A DNA stretch of 44,947 nt from WLNJ01 sp037131165 (GTDB lineage Bacteria > Actinomycetota > Thermoleophilia > Solirubrobacterales > Solirubrobacteraceae), in the NCBI GenBank assembly GCA_037131165.1, contig JBAXRO010000010.1, forward strand, positions 1-44,947. Direction: 5' to 3'. Positions 27,001 to 32,614 of this stretch are shown here, one piece after another; the first letter of the stretch is position 1; the number at the start of each line of letters is the position of its first letter. The notes under the pieces are model-generated. The model made no database searches and had not been told where the DNA came from. It saw only the letters and a list, made by a program, of their open reading frames with translations. Position numbers and translations under genes: made by a program.

Positions 27001-28091
27001 CCGATCGCGCCGGCAGCAACGATCGTGCCCTGGCCCTCCATCAGCCTCGGCACCGAGGCGACGGTGCCGATGCCACCGGGGTTGGTGAGGGTGATGTTGC
27101 CGCCGGTGAGGTCGGCCGGAGTGAGCTTGTTGTCCCGGGCCTTGGCGATCAGGTCGTTGAATGCGTCGAGGAAGCCCTGGAACGAGAGGCGACCGGCATC
27201 GCGGATCACCGGGACCATCAACGTCCTCGAGCCGTCCTTCTTCTCGACGTCCACGGCGATGCCGAGGTTGGCGGCGCCGTCCTCCACCCGGAACGGGCTC
27301 CCGTCGCGGTCCTCGAAGTGGTTGGTCATCACCGGCATGTCCTCGGTCGCCGCGATCGCGATCGCCCAAGCGAGGATGTGGGTGAAGGAGGCCTTCTTGC
27401 CCGCTTCCTTGAGCTGGGTGCGGCGGGCGTCGAGGGTGCCCACGGCGAGGGTCCGGAACGAGGTGGCGGTCGGGATCGAGCGGCTCTCGTCCATGTAGCG
27501 AGCGAGCATCGCGGCGCCGCCCTTCAGCTGGGTCGCCGATGCGGCCGCCGGCTTTGCGCCGTTGCCGGAAGGTGTGCCTCCCCCGTTCGCTGCGGCGACG
27601 ACGTCGTCCTTGGTGATCCGCCCCTCGCGGCCGCTGCCGGCGACCTTCGAGAGATCGACGCCGAGATCGGCGGCGGCACGCTTGGCCACCGGCGAGACGG
27701 TCGTGCCCTCGGGGACCTCGACCGACCCATTGCCGTTGCCCGCTGCGTCTGCAGCCGCGCCGTTGGCCGCAGGGGCCGCGGCTACATCGGCGCCGTCGGC
27801 CTGGCCATTGCCGGAGGGAGCGGCCGGCGGAGCGCCGCCCTCGCCGAGAGTGATCTCGGCAATCACCTGGCCGACCTTGACCGTCTCGCCCTCCTCGACG
27901 AGGATCTTCGAGACGACTCCGGTGGCGGGTGAGGGGACCTCGGCATCCACCTTGTCGGTGGAAATCTCGACGATGGTCTCGTCGAGTTCGATCGCCTCGC
28001 CTTCGGCTCGGTGCCATTCGAGGACCGTTCCTTCGGTCACCGACTCACCCATCTCAGGCATGACGACCTCGATCGTCGTCTGCGTAGACAT
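24081..28091 (-). CDS. kgd: Fused 2-oxoglutarate dehydrogenase E2-E1 (Kgd/OdhA type) with its own lipoyl domain
   Basis: A 1336-residue multidomain enzyme of the TCA cycle. Residues 1-82 are a lipoyl domain (EISTDKVDAEVPSP, lipoyl Lys47). An Ala/Gly/Asn linker leads to a peripheral-subunit-binding domain (about 131-168, SPVAKRAAADLGVDL, GREGRITKDDV). The E2 succinyltransferase core is about 195-425, with catalytic STYDHRVIQG (His390). From about 460 on is the thiamine-diphosphate E1 part (GDAAFPGQGVVAE, NNQVGFTT, GYRRFGHNEADEP). It decarboxylates 2-oxoglutarate and passes succinyl to CoA; E3 is not in the window. Mycobacterial Kgd and corynebacterial OdhA lack the lipoyl and binding domains. 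It is third in an operon after NUDIX and DUF3817 genes (12-bp gap), and also has a TAGAGT box 9 nt before its ATG. Confidence 0.95.
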   Translation of the reverse strand: MSTQTTIEVVMPEMGESVTEGTVLEWHRAEGEAIELDETIVEISTDKVDAEVPSPATGVVSKILVEEGETVKVGQVIAEITLGEGGAPPAAPSGNGQADGADVAAAPAANGAAADAAGNGNGSVEVPEGTTVSPVAKRAAADLGVDLSKVAGSGREGRITKDDVVAAANGGGTPSGNGAKPAAASATQLKGGAAMLARYMDESRSIPTATSFRTLAVGTLDARRTQLKEAGKKASFTHILAWAIAIAATEDMPVMTNHFEDRDGSPFRVEDGAANLGIAVDVEKKDGSRTLMVPVIRDAGRLSFQGFLDAFNDLIAKARDNKLTPADLTGGNITLTNPGGIGTVASVPRLMEGQGTIVAAGAIGYPAGLGDSAAAIGAEKVMTVTSTYDHRVIQGAESGQFLAKVDSLLQGEGGFYERLFADLGVELPPLPPKPVPTLPAASASAATTFGTRAGDQPSVDLLQAVQAATSLVKAHRTHGHLAAHLDPLGSPPPGDPALDPEPLGLSPEVMARIPSKILRMSVPGDNLAESLPHLRAVYCGTTGYESEHLESHEQRMWWREQVESGVFRKPLSEDESKAMLGRLTEVDALERFMHKAYLGQKQFSIEGLDMTVPMLDELIALATGHGAHEIVIGMAHRGRLNVLAHNLGRSYGSIFAEFEGASTIEQVTTIPQGGTGDVKYHHGSRGRRQIADGRSIIVRLESNPSHLEFVTAVVEGATRAAQTHHDGPLPDRDPDRAIPVAIHGDAAFPGQGVVAETLNLQLLEGYNVGGTIHLIQNNQVGFTTNPTESRSTRWASDIAKGFDVPVIHVNADDVEACVHAVRLAYAFRQKFRHDIVIDLIGYRRFGHNEADEPLYTQPTLYGRIKTHKPVRDLYATELIDRGVVSQADAEGEAERVWEKLSGEHQDLKRAIERHESPEQQTGEYQLDRTQSPNIETAVPEKILRKLAGQLIQVPEGFTVNKKLKAQLEKRVEELEPGGAVTWATAEALAFATLLTEGTPIRLTGQDSQRGTFSHRHMVLHDAETGRTHTPIAHLPGAQAPIEVHNSPLSETAALGFEYGFSQEAPNALVLWEAQFGDFVNGAQVIVDQFITSGMAKWGQTTRLTLMLPHGYEGSGPEHSSARLERFLQLAAEGNMRITNPTTPAQWFHLLRRQAKIAKLRPLIVMTPKSLLRLPQATSSPEELSSGAFQPVIADPSVKDNNAIERLVLCTGKVFYDIAASSMREQATKTAIGRVELLYPFPQQSILGLVSKYPNLREVVWVQEEPRNMGARAHMSPRLLHILPDELSFGYIGRPERASPGEGYPVAHSEEQNRIVRTALDESVPVTMYPAKLPGER

Positions 28092-28103
28092 TGATTACAG
28101 ACT

Positions 28104-28550
28104 CTACCGCTCGCCAGCGGCAGCGTCGTGATCGAAATGTGACCCGCCGCGCCGACCGTCGCGGCGCCTTCCCTCGTGGATGAACCCGATGGTGCCGGCG
28201 AACGGCCCGAGACCACCGACGACCGCCACGAGAACCGCGAGGCGGAACGAGACGATCGCCTTGCGGGCGGCGATCACGATCAGCAGCGCCATCACGATCC
28301 AGAGGATCCCGTGCGCCCAGCCCAGCGCCCTGCGGATCTCGCCCGGGCCCTCGGTCAGCCACATCGCGATCAGCCCGAGGTAGATCAGCGAGTGGGTTAT
28401 CGACAGTCCCTCCAAGCCACGGAAAGCCCTGCTGCGCGACCCGGTCGGCTGAGGCGATGCCACGGTCGCAACAGCGTCCTGCGCTGGCGCGGGACTTCCG
28501 GCACCGCTCGCTCCCTCCGGTCGCGGATCGGCTGCCGGGGTCGCACTCAC
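28104..28550 (-). CDS. DUF3817-like small integral membrane protein
   Basis: A 148-residue protein. A Pro/Ala/Ser-rich N-terminal 50 residues precede three membrane helices (LIYLGLIAMWLTEGP, ALGWAHGILWIVMALLIVIAARK, LAVLVAVVGGLGPFAGTIGFIHE). The GWAHG and PFGxxxxE-like spacing recalls DUF3817 proteins; a charged His/Arg/Asp tail closes it. The GTG start overlaps the NUDIX stop (GTGA), so translation is coupled. kgd follows 12 bp downstream. No enzymatic role is suggested. Confidence 0.75.
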   Translation of the reverse strand: MSATPAADPRPEGASGAGSPAPAQDAVATVASPQPTGSRSRAFRGLEGLSITHSLIYLGLIAMWLTEGPGEIRRALGWAHGILWIVMALLIVIAARKAIVSFRLAVLVAVVGGLGPFAGTIGFIHEGRRRDGRRGGSHFDHDAAAGER

Positions 28551-29197
28551 GAGAGGAACGAGGCCATCGTGCGGAGCGGGTGGTCGGCGTGGTCGGGCCA
28601 CTCGGCGACGTCGGCGGGCCACCACTCGAAGGCGTCGTGCTCGGGGTCCATCGTCACCTCGGCGCCCGCCGGGAGCACCGCGCTGCCGACCAGCAGCGCC
28701 ATGCCGGACGGCACCTGAACGAGAGCCTCGATCGAGAGTGACTGCGGGGCGACCGACCACTCCTCCTCGAGCTCCCGGGTCATCGCGACGACAGGGTGCT
28801 CGCCGACCTCCACCGCTCCCCCGGCCCCGAGCGCCCACCGCCCGGGCCACGAGGCGAGCCACTCGGCACGCTTGCCTGCGAGCCAGAGGCCCTCGGCCGA
28901 GCGAACAGTGCAGAGGACGCTGATCGATCCGTGCTCGGAGCCGCTCAGCAATCGGAGAGCCCAGCGCGAAGGCTGGAGGTTCATCGAGAGACCACCGTCG
29001 GCGACCTCCCAATCGACGAGCCTGGCGGCCAAGCCGTCGTGGCTCGGCGAGCCACGCTCGCGAAGGCGCTCGATCTCGGCGTCCGCGGCGGCGAGCACGT
29101 CGGGCGCCGGGGCGTAGTGATCCTCGAGCCAATCGGCGGCGATGGCCCCCGGCGTCCACGGCCCTCGGGCCAACAGCTGTGCTCTCGGCTGGCTCAT
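28547..29197 (-). CDS. NUDIX hydrolase
   Basis: A 216-residue protein. The NUDIX box is GAVEVGEHPVVAMTRELEEEW (about 135-155): G-x5-E-x7-REL-x-EE is intact, but the usual Gly after EE-x is Ser. Around it are strands of the NUDIX fold (SISVLCTVRSAEGLWLAGK). An extra N-terminal domain of about 90 residues (IAADWLEDHYAPAPDVLAAADAEIERL) precedes it. It should cleave a nucleoside-diphosphate-linked compound; the substrate is unknown. The ATG at 29197 lies 8 nt from TATGGT. It is the first gene of the NUDIX-DUF3817-kgd operon. Confidence 0.85.
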   Translation of the reverse strand: MSQPRAQLLARGPWTPGAIAADWLEDHYAPAPDVLAAADAEIERLRERGSPSHDGLAARLVDWEVADGGLSMNLQPSRWALRLLSGSEHGSISVLCTVRSAEGLWLAGKRAEWLASWPGRWALGAGGAVEVGEHPVVAMTRELEEEWSVAPQSLSIEALVQVPSGMALLVGSAVLPAGAEVTMDPEHDAFEWWPADVAEWPDHADHPLRTMASFLS

Positions 29198-29207
29198 CTC
29201 CCCCAAC

Positions 29208-29223
29208 CATACGCGCGCGTATG
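29208..29223. promoter_or_regulatory. 16-bp perfect palindrome in a divergent promoter
   Basis: CATACGCGCGCGTATG lies between the NUDIX (ATG 29197) and flavoprotein (ATG 29235) starts. Each end of the palindrome supplies the TATG of a -10-like box (TATGGT leftward, TATGCT rightward). A dimeric regulator binding here would cover both start regions. Confidence 0.6.
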
Positions 29224-29234
29224 CTGATTCGCCG

Positions 29235-30818
29235 ATGAGCGACAGGCGAAAGCACTGGGGCTGGGGACGCGAGAGCGACATCCTTCCGCCGGCGGACGAG
29301 GCTGCGATGGCCGAGGGGATTGCCGCCCACCTTGGCTTCGGGCGGGCAGAGCTCGAAGAACCGGCGCCGCTCGAGTCGCTCGACCTGCCCGAGCCGAGGG
29401 TCCAACCGACCGGGCAACTGGAGTCGATCGTGTCGACCGATCATCACGACCGGGTCTTCCATTCGCACGGAGCCGCCTACAGGGACGTGGTCCGCGCGAT
29501 GCGCGGGGAACTCGACTCGATCGTCGACCTGGTCGCGAGGCCGACCAGCGAGGAGGATATCTCGACCGTGTTCGACTGGTGCTCGGCTGAGGGGATCGCA
29601 GTGATCCCGTTCGGTGGTGGCACGAGCGTCGTCGGCGGAGTCGAGCCGAGGGTCGGCACGACGTTCGCGGCCACCCTGTCGCTCGACATGGCGGCGTTCG
29701 ACTCGCTGCTCGAGGTGGACCCGGTCTCGCAGGCGGCGAGGATCGGGGCCGGGGCAGCGGGACCGGCGCTGGAAGCGGAGTTGGCAGCCCACGACCTGAC
29801 GCTGCGCTGCTACCCGCAGTCGTTCGAGTTCTCGACCCTCGGCGGCTGGGTGGCGACCCGGGCCGGTGGGCACTTCGCGACGGGCGAGACCCACATCGAC
29901 GATCTCGTCGAGTCGGTCAGGGCGGTCACGCCCACAGGGCCCTGGGAGTCACGCAGGCTCCCCGGGAGCGGGGCGGGACCGAGCCCGGACAGGATGCTGA
30001 TCGGCTCCGAGGGGATCCTCGGGGCGATCACTTCGGCGTGGGTGAGGGTCAGGCCGAAGCCTCGGTCCCGCGCCCAGACTGCTGTGCGCTTTCCCGAGTT
30101 CGCGGCGGCCGCGGACGCGGTTCGCGAGGTCGTGCAGTCGGGCCTGCGACCGGCGAACCTGAGGCTGCTCGACCCGTCGGAGGCTGCCCTGACCGGCGCA
30201 GGCGACGGCAGCAGCGCTGTGCTCGTCGTCGGCTTCGAGGCGCCGGAGCGGAGCGTCACGGACGAGATGGACCAGGCCCTGGCGATCTGCAAGGGCCTCG
30301 GCGGCGAGTGGGAGAAGGTCAGCTCCGGTGGTCGCGAGGGGGCGTCGGGAGCCTGGCGCGAGGCGTTCCTGCGGGCGCCGTACCTGCGCGACACCTTCGT
30401 GAGGATGGGGATCCTCTCGGAGACGTTCGAGACTGCGGTGACCTGGGACCGCTTCCCGCAGCTGCACTCGCAGGTGACGGAGGCGGTCGAGCGGGCGCTG
30501 GCCGACACCTGCGGCGGCGGCAGGGTGTCGTGCCGCTTCACGCATGTCTACCCGGACGGACCGGCGCCCTACTTCACCGTCCTCGCACCGGCCGAGCGCG
30601 GCAGTGAGGTGGAGCAGTGGGATGCGATCAAGCGGGCGGCGGGGGACGCTCTTCTGGCGGCCGGCGGGACGATCACCCACCACCACGCTGTTGGGCGCGA
30701 TCACCGACCGTGGTACGACGAGCAGCGCCCCGACCGCTTCGCCGCAGCTCTGGCGGCTGCCAAGCGGGAGGTGGACCCGGCCGGGATCCTCAACCCGGGC
30801 GTGTTGATCGGGCCCTGA
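29235..30818 (+). CDS. FAD-binding oxidase, alkyl-DHAP-synthase-like
   Basis: A 527-residue flavoprotein of the VAO/PCMH fold. N-terminal KHWGWGRESD and the C-terminal THHHAVGRDHRPWYDEQ are hallmarks of the alkyldihydroxyacetonephosphate synthase (AGPS) group. FAD contacts are in VIPFGGGTSVVGGV (about 130-143) and STLGGWVATRAGGHFATG, and the terminal NPGVL is common in D-lactate dehydrogenase relatives. The true substrate in bacteria may be an ether-lipid precursor or a 2-hydroxy acid. The ATG at 29235 matches the family start and follows TATGCT by 9 nt; an upstream ATG at 29142 would read through the divergent promoter. Confidence 0.92.
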   Translation: MSDRRKHWGWGRESDILPPADEAAMAEGIAAHLGFGRAELEEPAPLESLDLPEPRVQPTGQLESIVSTDHHDRVFHSHGAAYRDVVRAMRGELDSIVDLVARPTSEEDISTVFDWCSAEGIAVIPFGGGTSVVGGVEPRVGTTFAATLSLDMAAFDSLLEVDPVSQAARIGAGAAGPALEAELAAHDLTLRCYPQSFEFSTLGGWVATRAGGHFATGETHIDDLVESVRAVTPTGPWESRRLPGSGAGPSPDRMLIGSEGILGAITSAWVRVRPKPRSRAQTAVRFPEFAAAADAVREVVQSGLRPANLRLLDPSEAALTGAGDGSSAVLVVGFEAPERSVTDEMDQALAICKGLGGEWEKVSSGGREGASGAWREAFLRAPYLRDTFVRMGILSETFETAVTWDRFPQLHSQVTEAVERALADTCGGGRVSCRFTHVYPDGPAPYFTVLAPAERGSEVEQWDAIKRAAGDALLAAGGTITHHHAVGRDHRPWYDEQRPDRFAAALAAAKREVDPAGILNPGVLIGP

Positions 30819-30852
30819 GGCCGGCTCGGGTCACTACGCCGTCGGGGCAGGA

Positions 30853-31095
30853 CTAGTCGAGACCATCGGACAGCGTCGAGTCCCAGACGCGAAGCTCGGC
30901 TCGATAGGCCGCCCAATCACCTGGATCGCTCGCCATCTCCGCGTAAGCGGCATTCATCGCCTTGAGCAGCCGCCGCTCCTTCGCGGACGAGACCAACTCC
31001 TTGACCATCGCTCCCTCGGAAATCCCGTGCTCGCGAGCCAAGGACCGGAGTGCTTCAGCAGTCTCTCCGCTGATCAACACAGTCTTCGTTCTCAC
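30853..31095 (-). CDS. Orphan ribbon-helix-helix antitoxin-like protein
   Basis: An 80-residue protein. The N-terminal RHH (RTKTVLISGETAEALRSLAREHGISEGAMVKELV) is followed by a helical acidic tail ending DWAAYRAELRVWDSTLSDGLD, as in antitoxins of PemK/MazF- or VapC-type toxins. The ribosome site AAAGGAGG lies 5 nt before the GTG at 31095. Only 34 bp separate its stop from the convergent flavoprotein, so no toxin gene follows. It may be a solitary antitoxin or a simple repressor. Confidence 0.75.
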   Translation of the reverse strand: MRTKTVLISGETAEALRSLAREHGISEGAMVKELVSSAKERRLLKAMNAAYAEMASDPGDWAAYRAELRVWDSTLSDGLD

Positions 31096-31166
31096 CCGAT
31101 CCTCCTTTGACCCGATTGCCAGACCCGGTGAACTGTAACCGGAGCTCAACTGCCACAATCGGGGCG

Positions 31167-31478
31167 ATGGGACTCGAAGAGGAGATGAAGGCGTTCGTCA
31201 AGGCGGGACTCGCCCACCACGATTCGACCTGCCCTATGCCGGCCCAGGCGATCCTGCTCAACCCGGGCAACCTCGAGCTGTTCGGGTGGACGGAGCTGTT
31301 TGGAGTGCCGGTCAAGCCGGACGACCGGGTCGCGCCGAAGCGCTTCCGGATCCTCTGCGACGGCTCCGCCTTCGGGATCGAGGATGCGGTCGAAGCGTTC
31401 GCGACCGAGACCGTCCCCGCTGACCCTGTGGAAGTCCCCGCCGGACCGCTCGAGACGCCGGCCGGCCCTACGGCCTGA
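31167..31478 (+). CDS. Small unknown cytosolic protein
   Basis: A 103-residue protein that I do not recognise. The first 80 residues look folded (EEEMKAFVKAGLAHHDSTCP, LELFGWTELFGVPV, KRFRILCDGSAFGIEDAV) with two Cys and a His pair. The C-terminal 25 residues are a Pro/Ala/Glu repeat-like tail (PADPVEVPAGPLETPAGP). There is no signal peptide. The ATG at 31167 has a GGGG stretch just upstream. It is transcribed toward the DUF3800 gene after a 128-bp gap. Confidence 0.6.
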   Translation: MGLEEEMKAFVKAGLAHHDSTCPMPAQAILLNPGNLELFGWTELFGVPVKPDDRVAPKRFRILCDGSAFGIEDAVEAFATETVPADPVEVPAGPLETPAGPTA

Positions 31479-31606
31479 CCGTCCGCTCCGACGCGCCGCG
31501 CGCTCGGCGGCTTCGAGCGGCCCCGCCACGATCCCGATTCATTCCCTGCGCAATCTAGGCGCATAACCGCGAAGTCCTGTAACGGGCCGCTGCATAGCCT
31601 CGTCCC

Positions 31607-32320
31607 GTGCTGCTGGTCTACGTTGACGAGTCCTACCGTCGCCACCACGAGTATTGGCTGGCAGCCTTGGCGGTCGAAGACTTGAAGGTTCCCGGCCTCT
31701 GCGACTCGATCCGAGCAACGTCCGCGTCGATCCCCCGGGCATTCGGCATCCCGCGGGACGTCGAGCTTCACGGCCAGCACCTCTTCCACGGTGATCACGC
31801 CTTCTCGCCGATGAAGCGGGCTCCAAGGGCCCGAGTCGAGCTCTATCGACGCGGAATAGAAGCGACCATGGCCGCGAACCCAGCGCTGTTCTTCATCGGG
31901 ATCGACTGGAGCGAGACTCCGCAGAACCACTCGGACCTCCGGACGATCCGCCTCACTGCGTTCCGGCACATGCTCCGTGAAGTCGACTCATTTTCCCTAC
32001 TCGCCGGAACTCGGTGCCTGCTGATAGTCGACGAGGAGAAGACGACCACAGAGCGAGTCGTTCGGACGGTCCGGTGCCATCAGCGCCGATGCGACTTTGA
32101 TGGTCAGGCCTCGCGGATCCTCGACACGCCCCTGTTCACGCGGAGCCACCACAGCTCGGGGGTGCAGGCATGCGATCTGGTGTTGTTCCTCAAGTCCCGG
32201 AGGAGATTCAGCAGCGACGTCCAGGACGAGCGGGTGAGTCGAGTACTCGAGGAATGGTGGCGGGCCGTTGAGCCGACTGTTCAGGTCGACCGCACTTTCG
32301 GCTTGGCTGATCTCGACTGA
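31607..32320 (+). CDS. DUF3800 domain protein
   Basis: A 237-residue protein. It opens with the DUF3800 hallmark VYVDESYR (about residues 4-11). It continues with HLFHGDH, a strand-Asp motif LLIVDEEK (about 138-145) and GVQACDLVLFLKSRRRF, the conserved C-terminal Asp site. The spacing of acidic residues is that of an RNase H-like nuclease fold. Function is unproven; members are scattered in genomes and often sit among mobile or defence genes. A TAGCCT box (31595-31600) lies 6 nt before the GTG, so it is likely leaderless. Confidence 0.85.
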   Translation: MLLVYVDESYRRHHEYWLAALAVEDLKVPGLCDSIRATSASIPRAFGIPRDVELHGQHLFHGDHAFSPMKRAPRARVELYRRGIEATMAANPALFFIGIDWSETPQNHSDLRTIRLTAFRHMLREVDSFSLLAGTRCLLIVDEEKTTTERVVRTVRCHQRRCDFDGQASRILDTPLFTRSHHSSGVQACDLVLFLKSRRRFSSDVQDERVSRVLEEWWRAVEPTVQVDRTFGLADLD

Positions 32321-32344
32321 AGCGAGTTCCGGTCCACAACGTCA

Positions 32345-32370
32345 CCGGGGGCCGCTTTCGCGACCCCCGG
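32345..32370 (+). terminator. Hairpin after the DUF3800 gene
   Basis: CCGGGGG (32345-32351) and CCCCCGG (32364-32370) pair, with an inner CGC/GCG stem and a TTTC loop, 25 bp past the DUF3800 stop. The rest of the gap to 32575 contains only a GCGACATCTCA direct repeat (about 32541-32562). Confidence 0.6.
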
Positions 32371-32574
32371 GCTGGGTAAGACGCGATTGGTTACGCGCTC
32401 TCAGGCCCGAAGTTAGCAAGCGGGCGTTCGCCAATCAACCCGCTCCGCAATTCCGCGCCAGGGAATCGGATGGAGGTGTCGGCCGGATCCGTCGGGCTGA
32501 CCGCTTGCCGGGAGGCTGAAGCTCGGAGAGGCCGACTGACGCGACATCTCAGCGACATCTCAACTACTGGGCTT

Positions 32575-32605
32575 GCGGTGGTGGCGGTCGGGCCGCCACC
32601 ACCGC
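32575..32605 (-). terminator. Perfect 13-bp hairpin after the RCC1 exoprotein
   Basis: The arms at 32575-32587 (GCGGTGGTGGCGG) and 32593-32605 (CCGCCACCACCGC) pair perfectly around a 5-base loop, 9 bp beyond the exoprotein stop on the minus strand. Confidence 0.75.
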
Positions 32606-32614
32606 TTCCCATGG

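Noticed and set aside
28104..29894. A 596-codon minus-strand frame ending in the DUF3817-like protein
   Set aside because: The upstream part overlaps the NUDIX gene out of frame and is antisense to the flavoprotein; the GTGA overlap at 28550 fixes the real start.
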